Shown: positions 1-9,100 of the stretch, piece by piece
How the letters are laid out: each line of letters opens with the position of its first letter
Numbering within the stretch: position 1 is the first letter of the stretch
NCBI RefSeq assembly: GCF_008368715.1
Contig: NZ_SMRS01000004.1
Span: 218,348-282,347 of the forward strand
Direction of reading: 5' to 3'
DNA length: 64,000 nucleotides
Origin: Nitrincola tapanii
GTDB lineage: Bacteria > Pseudomonadota > Gammaproteobacteria > Pseudomonadales > Balneatricaceae
Position numbers and translations under genes: made by a program
Notes under the pieces: model-generated
The model's input: only the letters and a program-made list of their open reading frames with translations
What the model was told of the DNA's origin: nothing
Databases searched by the model: none

Positions 1-1305
1 AAGGGCGCGTGCAATGGCGATACGTTGGCGCTGTCCACCTGAAAATTCGTGTGGATAGCGGTGGCGCGTTTCAGGATCTAAGCCCACATCACGCAAGGCC
101 TCGATCACTCGTGCTTCACGTTCAGTAGAGCTGAGCTGTTCATGAATTTCCAGTCCTTCGGCGATGGATTCCCCAATCAGCATGCGTGGACTGAGGCTGC
201 CATAAGGGTCTTGGAAAACAATCTGTATCGATTTACGTAATGGTAGGAGTGCTTTCTGATTGAGCTGGTCTAGGCGGTGATCCTGCAAGCGGATCTCACC
301 TTCAGAACGCAAAAGACGTAGAACCGCTAACGCGAGCGTGGTTTTACCTGAACCGGATTCCCCAACGACCCCTAAGGTCTCACCCTGACGGAGCTGAAAG
401 CTCGCTTCCCGAACCGCTTTGTGATGATCGACAATGCGCTTTAACACCCCGGCATGAATTGGAAACCAGACTTTTAACTGTCTCACATCCAACAGAGTTT
501 TGGCATCATTGGCTACCGCCGCAGGACGGCCTTCGGGCTCAGCCGCTAGCAGGTCACGTGTATATTGTGCTTGTGGCTGTGCAAATAGCTTGGCACATTC
601 TTGATATTCGATCTGCTGACCTTGATAGAGTACACAAACCTGGTCGGCATAACGCCGGACGACGTTGAGATCATGGGTAATGAGTAAAATGGCCATATTT
701 AAGCGTTGGCGCAGTTCGGTCAAGAGTTCCAGGATCTGCTTTTGAATGGTGACATCCAAAGCGGTGGTGGGCTCATCCGCGATGAGCAGCTCAGGCTCAT
801 TGGCCAGCGCCATGGCGATCATGACACGTTGGCGCAATCCACCGGAGAGCTCGTGTGGATACTGGCGCAAGCGCCTTTCAGGTTGTGGAATTCCTACCAG
901 GTCTAAGAGTTCAAGTAGGCGCTGTTGAATTTGTTGACGGTTGAGTTTTCGATGCAGTAACAGGCTTTCCGTCAGCTGCTTTTCAACCGTATGCAGAGGG
1001 TTAAGGGAGGTCATCGGCTCCTGAAAAATCATGCTGATACGGTTGCCGCGTAACTGACGTAAATCTCCAGGTGCAGCGCCCAGCAACTCTTGGCCTTGAT
1101 AGAGAATACTACCCTTTGGATGCTGAGCGTGTGGGTAGGGCAACAACTGCAAGATAGACAGGGCGGTCACCGATTTGCCCGAGCCAGATTCACCCACTAA
1201 AGCGAGGCATTGCCCCGGCTTGAGGCTGAACTCTACACCGCACACCACCTGCTTATCGGCAAAGTTGACATGGAGATTGGAAACCTGCAGTAAGGGTTGA
1301 GACAT
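1..1305 (-). CDS. yejF: ABC transporter, tandem ATP-binding subunit (peptide type, YejF-like), 3' end outside window
   Basis: Reading back from ATG 1305 gives 435 residues with no stop before the window edge. Two ABC ATPase domains lie in tandem. The first has Walker A GESGSGKS, the signature LSGGLRQR, and Walker [14 protein letters not shown] linker (about 265-280) leads to a second Walker A, GESGSGKT, and the signature FSGGQRQR. The window ends just after that signature, so the second Walker B is not visible. Fused double-ATPase subunits of this kind (YejF, DppD/F fusions) energise dipeptide, oligopeptide or microcin-type importers at the inner membrane. The start follows an AGGACG ribosome site and lies 3 bases after the stop of the upstream kinase-like gene, so the two are probably co-transcribed. 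The permease and binding-protein genes are not in view, so the exact substrate is unknown. Confidence 0.9.
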   Translation of the reverse strand, partial: MSQPLLQVSNLHVNFADKQVVCGVEFSLKPGQCLALVGESGSGKSVTALSILQLLPYPHAQHPKGSILYQGQELLGAAPGDLRQLRGNRISMIFQEPMTSLNPLHTVEKQLTESLLLHRKLNRQQIQQRLLELLDLVGIPQPERRLRQYPHELSGGLRQRVMIAMALANEPELLIADEPTTALDVTIQKQILELLTELRQRLNMAILLITHDLNVVRRYADQVCVLYQGQQIEYQECAKLFAQPQAQYTRDLLAAEPEGRPAAVANDAKTLLDVRQLKVWFPIHAGVLKRIVDHHKAVREASFQLRQGETLGVVGESGSGKTTLALAVLRLLRSEGEIRLQDHRLDQLNQKALLPLRKSIQIVFQDPYGSLSPRMLIGESIAEGLEIHEQLSSTEREARVIEALRDVGLDPETRHRYPHEFSGGQRQRIAIARAL

Positions 1306-1308
1306 CGT

Positions 1309-2685
1309 TTAGCGTCCTATCTGCATATGGAAAGTCGTGCCGCTGTTCACATCTGAGGTGACCGCCATGTGGCCCTGATGCTGTTCGGTAATAATAAAGT
1401 AGGGAAAAGACAGGCGTTTATGCGCATCATCGGGTTCGCCTTGTTGATCCTGACTAAAGAAGGGCTCGAACAAACTCATCTGCTCTTCATGATTTAATCC
1501 CAAACCATTGTGCTCGATCTTAATCCAGATCGCTTGGTCGTAGTATTCCTGCATGGAGATACGCAGGGTGGGGGTAATATCACGTGGGCAGGCGATCAAG
1601 GCTTCATAGGCATGGCGCAAAAGGTTGAGGAAGGCTTGTTGCAGTTCGATAACATAGCAGGGAATCGGTGGAAGATTCGCCTGGTAGTTGCGCTCAATCT
1701 GAATATCACGGAAAGCCGGTTGATCGGGTAGATTCAACACATCTCGGGCTAACTCAATGGCATGTTCCATCACCTCAGGCAGCTGCGCGGCTTGTTTTTC
1801 ATCGCTGCGTCGGCGTGCAAAGTTAAGCAGGTTGTTGATGATGGCGGCGACTTGACGTCCTTTTTCTGAGGCATCGGTGAGCAGGGTGCTTAAGCGCATC
1901 ACCTCACGATTACATTGCGACTCATCGTTCATCAGGGTGCTTTTTTCAAGTAGGCTTTGATAGCTACTCAGATCAAAGAGAATGGCTTGTAAGGGAGCGT
2001 TGATATCATGTGCCATGGTTGCCGCCAGTTCACCCATAGTCGCCATCTTGTCATTGTGGATGAGCATATTTTCGGCGATGATTTTTTGTGTCACATCATC
2101 AATCAACAAGACCACACCGGCTTCACTCTGATCCTGAAGTGGATAGATGGTGATATTAAAGTAATAGAGGCCACTCTGGTTCTGCTTAAAGTACAGCGTC
2201 TGATTCTGATCTAAAGCTTGGCGAATCTGATCCGGTGCAATTGAAATCGTCGGATAGATCTGCCAAAGATCATGACCTAAAGCCTCTTCCATGGGGATGC
2301 CGGCGATCTCTTCGGCACGTTGGTTCCAATGGGTGATCTTGCCAGAGCGATCGAGTCCCACCAGCATCAGCGGGAGGGAGCGTAAAATGTTTTGAATATA
2401 GGTCTCAGAAGCGCGTAATTCGGCAGTGCGTTGTTCAACGCGTAGCTCCAGCTCGTTGCGTATTGCGGTAAGCTCGCGGTTAGCATGCCAAGCTTTGCGC
2501 CAGATCAACAGCAGAATCAAGGCGCTGATCGATAACAGAATGATTAACACACCACTGGAGAAGTTGGCGATATATTGCCAATTCGTGCGGCCATCTTCGG
2601 TTTTAAAATAACTGATGAATCCGTTTTCTGCCCAAACCAGAGGACTGATAAACAACAGGCAGCTTGCCCAGAAACGTGATGCCAT
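1309..2685 (-). CDS. PAS-domain sensor histidine-kinase-like protein with degenerate ATP-binding domain
   Basis: This 458-residue protein has an N-terminal signal or membrane segment (1-20), a second membrane helix (about 44-62), a coiled linker, a PAS domain (about 93-205) and a DHp helix with the H-box MAHDINAPL (His226). The catalytic half is abnormal. In the N-box the nucleotide-binding Asn is His358 (NLLRHAYEAL). The G1 Asp is His392 (IEHNGLGL). The glycine-rich G2 segment is absent between residues 411 and 433, although the F-box (LFEPFF) remains. In known HisKA kinases these residues hold Mg-ATP, so autophosphorylation looks unlikely; that is an inference. It may act as a partner or phosphatase for another kinase, or be a decaying gene. 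No response regulator lies next to it. It sits in an operon with the peptide-type ABC ATPase. Confidence 0.85.
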   Translation of the reverse strand: MASRFWASCLLFISPLVWAENGFISYFKTEDGRTNWQYIANFSSGVLIILLSISALILLLIWRKAWHANRELTAIRNELELRVEQRTAELRASETYIQNILRSLPLMLVGLDRSGKITHWNQRAEEIAGIPMEEALGHDLWQIYPTISIAPDQIRQALDQNQTLYFKQNQSGLYYFNITIYPLQDQSEAGVVLLIDDVTQKIIAENMLIHNDKMATMGELAATMAHDINAPLQAILFDLSSYQSLLEKSTLMNDESQCNREVMRLSTLLTDASEKGRQVAAIINNLLNFARRRSDEKQAAQLPEVMEHAIELARDVLNLPDQPAFRDIQIERNYQANLPPIPCYVIELQQAFLNLLRHAYEALIACPRDITPTLRISMQEYYDQAIWIKIEHNGLGLNHEEQMSLFEPFFSQDQQGEPDDAHKRLSFPYFIITEQHQGHMAVTSDVNSGTTFHMQIGR

Positions 2686-2844
2686 AAAAAACTGTCCCGA
2701 TCGCCAATAACTGCCTGCATTCTAGCAGTTTTTTGCCAAATTCGGCCAATCTATCGGTGCTGACCCCTGGTGGTGTGATTCCCTGTCAAAAGCTTGTCAT
2801 CTTTGCCTTCTAGCATGTCTAGATCGCCATAGGGGAGTTTAGGA

Positions 2845-5613
2845 ATGAAGGTCAGCCCGTTTCATCAGCAGCTACGTGAAGATTACCGTCAGTTTATTCA
2901 ACAGGGCCTTGCCAGTCAGGATGCGCAAAGTTGTTTACGTCTGGATCTGCACTGTCATGATGCCAACAGTGATGTACCGGATGAGCTCTGGGGGCGGTTA
3001 CTGGGTTTGCCGGAAACTTGGCTCAAAACGAAAGACCTCGTACAACAGTTACAAGGTGCTGGCTGCCAGGCTCTGACCATCACCAATCATAATAATGCAC
3101 GCTCCTGCTGGGCTTTAATGGAGCAGGGCTTGGATATTCTCGCGGCGGCTGAATTCACCTGCCATTTTCCCGATGGTCATTTGAGTGTTCATGTTCTCAC
3201 CTATGGGTTTACGCCGGAACAGGAGGGGCGTTTACAGCGCCTGCGCCATAATATCTATGAGTTTTTGGCTTATACCCGTTTGCATCATCTGCCGACGGTA
3301 CTGCCGCATCCTCTGTTTTTTTATTCTAAACGCCAAAAAATAGATCCCAGACTTCTAGACAGGTTGGCGATTCTCTTTGAGCGTTTTGAAGTGCTCAATG
3401 GTCAGCGTGGAGTTTGGCAGAACCAGCTTACGCGTGCTTGGGTGGAAAGTTTGACACCTGAGCGCTTAGATAGGCTCAGTCGTGAGCAAGGCATTGCCCT
3501 GGATGAGTTTTGCCAGCATCCCTATCGTAAAGTGATGACCGGGGGGTCGGATGATCATAATGGCATTTTTGCGGGACACTGCGGGACTCAGTTGTGGGTG
3601 CCCAATCTACAACAAGTGCTCAAGGATCAGCCGGCCTCTCAGCTCGCCTTGCAGGCGCTGCGTGAAGGACACTGTGTTCCTTATGGCGATCCCGGTGGCA
3701 GTGAACGCTTAACCACGAGTTTTTTGGATTATTTTGCGCAGGTGGCGCTGAATATGGAAGATCCGGGGTTATTGCGTCTGTTTATGCATCAGGGACCGAT
3801 GCAGGACAAACTCTTGTGTTTGGGCGTGAGCAACGTCATGCAGGAGCTGCGTCGTCATCGTTACACACTAACTTTTCTGCATACTTTTCATAAATCCTTG
3901 GCGGGTAAGCGTCCTAAGCTATGGACCAGCCTCGGGGTGAGTCGAGAATTCAAACCGGTTTTAAAGCGCGTAAAACAGATCGCGCGCACACGTCGTCAAC
4001 AACCTGAATATTTAACACAGTGTTTAGAAGAAAGTATTCCAGGTTTGTTCACAGATATCAGTCGTATTCTGTTTGCGCGTCTGGGGGAGGAGTGGGCGCG
4101 GGTTTCGACGCAGACAAAAGCCTGTGGTTCTTTGGATCAGTTGTTAAGCCATTTGGAGATGCCAACCTCTTTGCGAAGCCTGTTTGGTGCCGAACGGCAA
4201 ACGCCTAAGAGTATGAACTCAGTCAATCTTCTGCGCTGGATGGATCGTTTAACCTTCCCCTCTCTGGCCGGAGCGGTGACGGCAGGGGCTTCGTTTGCCG
4301 GAACTCAGGTGTTATATGCTAATCGTGAGTTTTTGAATCAGCTTGCAGATGAGCTGAATACGCATCAGCACCCACAAAGAGTGCTGTGGCTGACAGATAG
4401 TTTTCAAGGGAGTAACGGTGTATCGGCTGTTTTAAAAACACTTTTGCAGGAAGTGCGTGAGCGCCATCTGCCGATCGATCTTCTCGTGTGTGATCCAGAG
4501 TTAAACACTCAAGCCCATCTGCAAGTTGTCAGACCCTTGCAATCTATCCCTTTAGAACCCTTATCGGATCAAGTCTTACACCTGCCGGATCTGCTCGAAA
4601 TCCAGCGCTTGTTTGAACAGGGTGGTTATGATCGTATTGTCTGTTCAACGGAGCTGGTGATGGGATTGGTCGCGCTCTATCTTAAGCAGGCCTACTCGGT
4701 TCCGGCGAGTTTTTATCTACACACCGATTGGCTGAGTTATTTTGAACAAACCCAGCCGCATCATCGACAGCACTTAGATCGATTACGCCGCTTGTTACGA
4801 CTGTTTTATCAACAGTTTGATCAACTACTGGTTTTAAATACGGCACAAGCTCAATGGTTAAGTTCAGAGGCGATGAATATACCGGTGGAGAAGGTGAAGC
4901 TGACGCGACACTGGGTCAACCAGGTCTTCCAGCCGCTACGTGATCAAGCCGGGAAGATAGGTCTCGTTAAGGATGAGGTATTGCTTTATGTTGGGCGCTT
5001 GAGTGATGAAAAGGGCGTCAAACAATTACCGGCACTGTTTGCTCAGATCAAGGCGCGTTTTCCCAAGGCGCAACTTTGGATTGCCGGTGATGGGCCGTTA
5101 AAAGCAGAGTTGGAAGCACAAATGCCACATGCGCGTTTTTTAGGTTGGTTGCCCATCTCGAGCCTAGTCGAAATTTATCAGCAGGCGAGTCTGCTGGTGT
5201 TGCCCTCGCGCTTTGATACCTTCGGTTGTGTGGTGTTGGAAGCGCTGAGCTGTGGTTTACCGGTTGTGGCTTATCGTGACAAGGGACCGCAGGATATCCT
5301 TCAGCATGAAATCTGTGGCTACTTGGTCGAGAGTGAGCAAGAGATGCTGCACGCCTGTATGACCTATTTCAGTTGTCCACCCTTGCATGCCGCCATGCGC
5401 GAAGCGGCTTTTCAACGTGCACAAAGCTATCAAGCTGGAGAAATTCTGGCGAAGCTGTTGTCTGATCTGGGTTTAGGCCAGCATACCTCGACATCAATGA
5501 TGCCAATTAAGGGCATGAGTCTAGAGGCGGTTTCTAGTGATGGGGTGGCCGCTTTAGAAAGGGCAGTTGTTAAGGTTGGAGTCGCAGAGGAAAGAGCGGC
5601 TGAGCGTCTCTGA
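2845..5613 (+). CDS. PHP-domain / glycosyltransferase family 4-like fusion protein
   Basis: This 922-residue protein joins two enzyme types. Residues about 30-115 carry PHP metallo-phosphoesterase signatures: DLHCHDANSD, TITNHNN and, later, GGSDDHNG (near 233). The middle (about 300-480) matches nothing I recognise. The last 400 residues form a GT-B glycosyltransferase: an N-terminal Rossmann half (near 500-690), then LLYVGRLSDEKG, IAGDGPL and SRFDTFGCVVLEALSCGLPVV, which form the nucleotide-sugar site of GT4-type enzymes. Family knowledge suggests transfer of a sugar to a lipid or polysaccharide acceptor, with the PHP domain perhaps removing a phosphate; acceptor and donor are unknown. The ATG follows AGGGGAG. 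The last 60 bases overlap the convergent gene on the other strand. Confidence 0.85.
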   Translation: MKVSPFHQQLREDYRQFIQQGLASQDAQSCLRLDLHCHDANSDVPDELWGRLLGLPETWLKTKDLVQQLQGAGCQALTITNHNNARSCWALMEQGLDILAAAEFTCHFPDGHLSVHVLTYGFTPEQEGRLQRLRHNIYEFLAYTRLHHLPTVLPHPLFFYSKRQKIDPRLLDRLAILFERFEVLNGQRGVWQNQLTRAWVESLTPERLDRLSREQGIALDEFCQHPYRKVMTGGSDDHNGIFAGHCGTQLWVPNLQQVLKDQPASQLALQALREGHCVPYGDPGGSERLTTSFLDYFAQVALNMEDPGLLRLFMHQGPMQDKLLCLGVSNVMQELRRHRYTLTFLHTFHKSLAGKRPKLWTSLGVSREFKPVLKRVKQIARTRRQQPEYLTQCLEESIPGLFTDISRILFARLGEEWARVSTQTKACGSLDQLLSHLEMPTSLRSLFGAERQTPKSMNSVNLLRWMDRLTFPSLAGAVTAGASFAGTQVLYANREFLNQLADELNTHQHPQRVLWLTDSFQGSNGVSAVLKTLLQEVRERHLPIDLLVCDPELNTQAHLQVVRPLQSIPLEPLSDQVLHLPDLLEIQRLFEQGGYDRIVCSTELVMGLVALYLKQAYSVPASFYLHTDWLSYFEQTQPHHRQHLDRLRRLLRLFYQQFDQLLVLNTAQAQWLSSEAMNIPVEKVKLTRHWVNQVFQPLRDQAGKIGLVKDEVLLYVGRLSDEKGVKQLPALFAQIKARFPKAQLWIAGDGPLKAELEAQMPHARFLGWLPISSLVEIYQQASLLVLPSRFDTFGCVVLEALSCGLPVVAYRDKGPQDILQHEICGYLVESEQEMLHACMTYFSCPPLHAAMREAAFQRAQSYQAGEILAKLLSDLGLGQHTSTSMMPIKGMSLEAVSSDGVAALERAVVKVGVAEERAAERL

Positions 5614-6270
5614 CCAGAGCTGTATTTCGCTTTCCGGTAGTCCGATGCCCACCACGGAGGTGAAGGGAATGGTGCGCCAAGATTTGCTCAGGATATACAG
5701 TGTGCGTTCACCTTGAACGACACGTGTCAGGAGTATCTCGCCCCAAGGCGCTCCCTCTACCTGACCACACCAGCTTGCTTGCATGGCGCTGGGATAGTTG
5801 GGTGCTTGCAGAGCACTGCTTGTCTGTACTGGGAGAGAATGGAAGGCGCTGAAATGACAATGACGTGATAGGTGTTCAGCTTGCTGGCGCAAGTAAGCGG
5901 CAGGTTGCATCTGCACACCTTCCAATAATTGAAAGGCCAACATCTCACGCCAATTAAGTAGGGTTTGGCCGAGAGGTGCCCACTCTTCAAGGCCGCGTTG
6001 ATCTTCCCAGCCACGGTGTAGGGTGTGCCAGTTGGCAGGGATGTAAGCGTTGAGAACTTCACCGGCACCCTGCTGTAGAACAGAAGGTGTGGCCAGAAAG
6101 CGATAACCGGCGTTTAGATTCTCTTGGCTGGAAACAAAAGAGGAGGACAATAGCAGGTAAATCCCAACCACCCAAAGACTGGAGCGTCTCACCTGCCTAG
6201 CCCAAGCACGCTGATGCGTATCGAGTAGGACACCTAAGAGAGAAGGGCCTTGATTAGACAGCACAGGCAT
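5554..6270 (-). CDS. Conserved hypothetical membrane-anchored protein
   Basis: I chose ATG 6270 because AAGG sits 8 bases upstream; a GTG at 6279 is also in frame. The 238-residue product has one hydrophobic segment near residues 30-47 and then a soluble, probably periplasmic region. It contains GQTLLNWREML, which resembles the Gx(T)xxNWxxM segment of small secreted proteins of unknown function common in gammaproteobacteria. That resemblance is from memory and was not aligned. Four or more cysteines occur in the second half (CHFS, WCGQ, LCDSNLNNC), compatible with disulfides. It lies 23 bases downstream of the M23 endopeptidase gene on the same strand, so an envelope role is plausible. No function is assigned. 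Confidence 0.7.
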   Translation of the reverse strand: MPVLSNQGPSLLGVLLDTHQRAWARQVRRSSLWVVGIYLLLSSSFVSSQENLNAGYRFLATPSVLQQGAGEVLNAYIPANWHTLHRGWEDQRGLEEWAPLGQTLLNWREMLAFQLLEGVQMQPAAYLRQQAEHLSRHCHFSAFHSLPVQTSSALQAPNYPSAMQASWCGQVEGAPWGEILLTRVVQGERTLYILSKSWRTIPFTSVVGIGLPESEIQLWSETLSRSFLCDSNLNNCPF

Positions 6271-6293
6271 GGGCTTCACCTTCAGAGTTGGAA

Positions 6294-7679
6294 TCAGCTG
6301 CCAGGCTGATTCGCATCCTGTCTTTGTGCAATCTGTTCCTGAGAGGCGGTATCCATGATACTCACCAACTGATTCACCTGCTCATTAAACTTTGCCAACT
6401 GCTCGCGTGGAACCGATTTGGCTAAAGGTAGGCTGGCGGTCATGGCGTTCACAGGACGACCATTTACATGCAGCTCAAAGTGCAGGTGAGGGCCGGTTGA
6501 GCGTCCGGTATTACCGGATAACGCGATACGCTCACCACGCTTCACCGTATCGCCGCGCTTAACCAATTGGCGATGTAGATGCAAATAACGAGTTTTGTAG
6601 GTGCTGCCATGCTGAATCTCAATGTAGCGTCCAGCAAAAGGATGGTTTTCAACGCGAGTGACCACACCATCACCAATCGAAACGACAGGCGTACCAATCG
6701 GCATCGCAAAGTCTGTACCGTTATGCGGTGAAACACGGCGTGTTACGGGATGTAAGCGTCTGGGATTAAAAGGCGAGCTGATGCGATAGTTTTGATCATG
6801 CGGCAGGCGGCGGAAGGCACGTGTTAAGCTCTCGCCCTTGGCATCATAGTAGTTACCATCTTCAAACAGGAAAGCGGTGTAAGCACGGTTATTTTGTTGT
6901 AAGCGAATGGCTTGAATTTGTGACTGCCCAGTCGCTTCTGTCTCAACGAATTGTGCTTTGCGGATCACCTGGAAGCGATCACCGGCACGGATATGGCGAT
7001 TAAAATCGATCTGCTCGCCCATCAGTTTGTTGACTTCGAGAATCTCACTTTTGCTCAAGCCAGCACGAATGGCTGACACATAAAAGCTGCCATAGATTTC
7101 ACCGCTGACAATCTGCTGCTCCCAGCTGCCAGGAATGAGCTTCTCTTCAAATTCAAAGTTGTTTTCATCCACACGGCGGTAGATCACACGATTGCCAGCA
7201 TGGATATACAGCTCCATCTCTTCTAGATGGCCTGTTTCGACATCTTTACGGAATGTCAGGTGGTTGCCAGGACGCAAAATATCGAGCGCCAACAGCTGTT
7301 CATCGGCGGCCAGGATCTGATGCATGATCGTCTGGCCGACTGCAGCCTTGTCAAAAATTGTACTCAGCGTATCACCCTGTTGAATGCTGTAGTGAAAAAC
7401 ACCGGGTTCCGCTTGGCGGGCATTGAGGCTGGCTAAGAATTCAGACTCATCTAAGAAAAGATTGTGATTAAAGAAGTCGTGTTGCAGGTCTTCATCGCGG
7501 ATCAGCGCTGAATGATCCAACAGTTCAGAAGCTGTCCAAGCGCTTTGTTCATCATGCGAAGATTCAGGCCAAAGAAGTGCCGTGAGTGTAATCGCTGTGA
7601 CGACCGCAAGGGCACCAAGATGCATCACGGGCAATCCTTGCAGGCGGTTCTTGGTATTTTGAGGCAGGTTTAATTGCAT
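6294..7679 (-). CDS. mepM: M23-family peptidoglycan DD-endopeptidase (MepM/YebA-like)
   Basis: This 461-residue protein starts at ATG 7679; an upstream in-frame TTG (7721) has no ribosome site and would only add 14 residues before the membrane segment. Order: an N-terminal membrane anchor (ALAVVTAITLTALLW), an OapA/LysM-like domain (YSIQQGDTLSTIF), a second lid domain, and a C-terminal M23 domain. The zinc-site motifs are visible: HNGTDFAMPIGTPV (first His and Asp) and GPHLHFELHVNG (HxH). Characterised relatives cleave D-Ala-mDAP cross-links in the periplasm to let the wall expand. Length and layout fit MepM (about 440 residues). A candidate promoter lies just upstream, and the gene is followed by an unknown envelope protein. 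The usual neighbours tyrS and anmK are absent here. Confidence 0.92.
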   Translation of the reverse strand: MQLNLPQNTKNRLQGLPVMHLGALAVVTAITLTALLWPESSHDEQSAWTASELLDHSALIRDEDLQHDFFNHNLFLDESEFLASLNARQAEPGVFHYSIQQGDTLSTIFDKAAVGQTIMHQILAADEQLLALDILRPGNHLTFRKDVETGHLEEMELYIHAGNRVIYRRVDENNFEFEEKLIPGSWEQQIVSGEIYGSFYVSAIRAGLSKSEILEVNKLMGEQIDFNRHIRAGDRFQVIRKAQFVETEATGQSQIQAIRLQQNNRAYTAFLFEDGNYYDAKGESLTRAFRRLPHDQNYRISSPFNPRRLHPVTRRVSPHNGTDFAMPIGTPVVSIGDGVVTRVENHPFAGRYIEIQHGSTYKTRYLHLHRQLVKRGDTVKRGERIALSGNTGRSTGPHLHFELHVNGRPVNAMTASLPLAKSVPREQLAKFNEQVNQLVSIMDTASQEQIAQRQDANQPGS

Positions 7680-7729
7680 GTCGGATCCGGTTTCTCTGCA
7701 ATTAGCAATTTGAACTATCAAGGCGATAC

Positions 7730-7759
7730 ATTATCACTATATCTGCAAGGGGAATGCAA
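7730..7759 (-). promoter_or_regulatory. Candidate sigma-70 promoter for mepM
   Basis: Read on the minus strand, TTGCAT (7759-7754) and GATAAT (7735-7730) are separated by 18 bases. The predicted start would fall near 7722, about 43 bases before the ATG at 7679. Both boxes differ from consensus, so this is a moderate prediction only. Confidence 0.4.
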
Positions 7760-7805
7760 TCATCAGGCCGCATTCAAAGTGTAAAGTTTTTGATATAACT
7801 CAGAT

Positions 7806-7865
7806 AAAAAGTGATAGCACCTGATTTTACATGGGAATCTGACGGATTCTACCTCGGTGCTATCA
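7806..7865 (-). terminator. Terminator-like hairpin between divergent genes
   Basis: TGATAGCACC (7812-7821) pairs perfectly with GGTGCTATCA (7856-7865). Inside the 34-base loop, GAATC and GATTC can also pair. On the minus strand the stem is followed by C then TTTTT (7810-7806), the form of an intrinsic terminator. It lies upstream of the mepM promoter and of the divergent DUF294 gene, so no annotated transcript obviously ends here. It may close a small RNA or an attenuated leader. Confidence 0.4.
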
Positions 7866-7947
7866 GACTTTTGGCCTAAAGCGATTGGCAGGATTAAGGG
7901 GTATAACAAAGAAAAAATAAAAATAGATGAGTAAAAGGATGATAAAC

Positions 7948-9081
7948 ATGCCAAGGTCAGAGTCGAGCTGGCGTCGCTTATTTGCAACAGAGAGTCTGCC
8001 CGCGACTGAGCAATGGCCCGAGATGCTGCAAGGGTTACGACAAGCCTTCTTAGATTTGGGACCCCAGCCTAGCTTGCAAGACGCTAAAGCCTGGCAGTTG
8101 GCTCTGGTGCAGGCGCTACGTGAATTGAGTTTACCTGCCTATCTGATTGCTCAATTGATCAGTGATCACAATGACTGGATTTATCGGCATACACTGCGTG
8201 AGTCTCTGGCCGAGATGGCGGTTCAAGGTTGGGGAGAAGCGCCCTGTCGGTTTGCGGTCTTAACCCTGGGTTCGGGTGCGCGTCATGAAAGCTTGCTGCG
8301 CCCTGATCAAGATAATGCCATGATCATCGAAGACTATCCGGATGATCGTCACAATGAAATTGATACCTGGTTCCAGAGTTTGGCTGAGCGTTTTACTGAA
8401 CGTTTGGATTTGGCCGGTATTCCCTTGTGTAAAGGCCATGTCATGGCGCGCTGGCCTTTATGGCGCAAAAGCTTATCGCAATGGACCCAGCAGATGCGCT
8501 TATGGACGGGACGCCGTTTGGTGCGCCAAGTTCAGTTCTCCAATATTTTTCTAGACTTTAATACGGTGTACGGTGATCCCGAGCTGACCGAAACCTTACG
8601 TTCATCCATCTTACAGATGATGCCACGCGCCGGATTGTTTCTCGATGAAATGGCAGAACTGATGACGGAAACGCCTGTGGCCTTAGATCGTTTTGAGCGT
8701 TTGGTTGCTGATGGTAAAGAGGCTCCGCATCAGCAAGCGTTAAATTTAAAGCGCCAGGGATTATTACCCCTGCAAAGCGCGCTGCGTTTGTTGGCGCTGA
8801 AGCGGCAGCTGCCCGAAATCGATTGTTTGAGTCGGATTGAGGCTTTGCAGCAAGAGGGCAGTCTGAAAAAAACGCTGGCAGTGGATGTGACGCAAGCTTT
8901 TCATGTTTTTATCACTTATTTGTTGGAGGCGCAGCTGCAGGCTCTGGAGCAAGGACGTCAGGCTGATGGTTGGATAGATCTGCGTCCGCTCACTCGCCAG
9001 CAGCAACAAACGCTGCGTCTGGCGATGCTGGCCGTGCGTGATCTACAGCGCCTAGCGGCACACAGTAAAACCTTGTCCTAG
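7948..9081 (+). CDS. DUF294-type putative nucleotidyltransferase
   Basis: I start this at ATG 7948 because AAAAGG lies 9 bases before it; ATGs at 7927 and 7939 lack a spaced ribosome site. The 377-residue protein carries the GlnD-like nucleotidyltransferase core, TLGSGARHESLLRPDQDNAM, where the GSGAR turn and the DxDN pair would bind nucleotide and metal, followed by a DUF294 C-terminal helical domain. The CBS and cyclic-nucleotide-binding domains seen in many DUF294 proteins are absent. The family is predicted to transfer nucleotidyl groups to proteins, by analogy with GlnD; no substrate is proven here. It converges on the CrbS-like sensor gene with an 18-base gap, an arrangement I recall for acetate-switch loci. 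Confidence 0.85.
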   Translation: MPRSESSWRRLFATESLPATEQWPEMLQGLRQAFLDLGPQPSLQDAKAWQLALVQALRELSLPAYLIAQLISDHNDWIYRHTLRESLAEMAVQGWGEAPCRFAVLTLGSGARHESLLRPDQDNAMIIEDYPDDRHNEIDTWFQSLAERFTERLDLAGIPLCKGHVMARWPLWRKSLSQWTQQMRLWTGRRLVRQVQFSNIFLDFNTVYGDPELTETLRSSILQMMPRAGLFLDEMAELMTETPVALDRFERLVADGKEAPHQQALNLKRQGLLPLQSALRLLALKRQLPEIDCLSRIEALQQEGSLKKTLAVDVTQAFHVFITYLLEAQLQALEQGRQADGWIDLRPLTRQQQQTLRLAMLAVRDLQRLAAHSKTLS

Positions 9082-9100
9082 GGGGACATTAGGGAGTGGG

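Noticed and set aside
2709..2734. Short hairpin AACTGC/GCAGTT followed by T residues upstream of the PHP-glycosyltransferase
   Set aside because: It has only a 6-base stem in a divergent gap with no plus-strand transcript before it; it is probably chance, though a leader role cannot be excluded.
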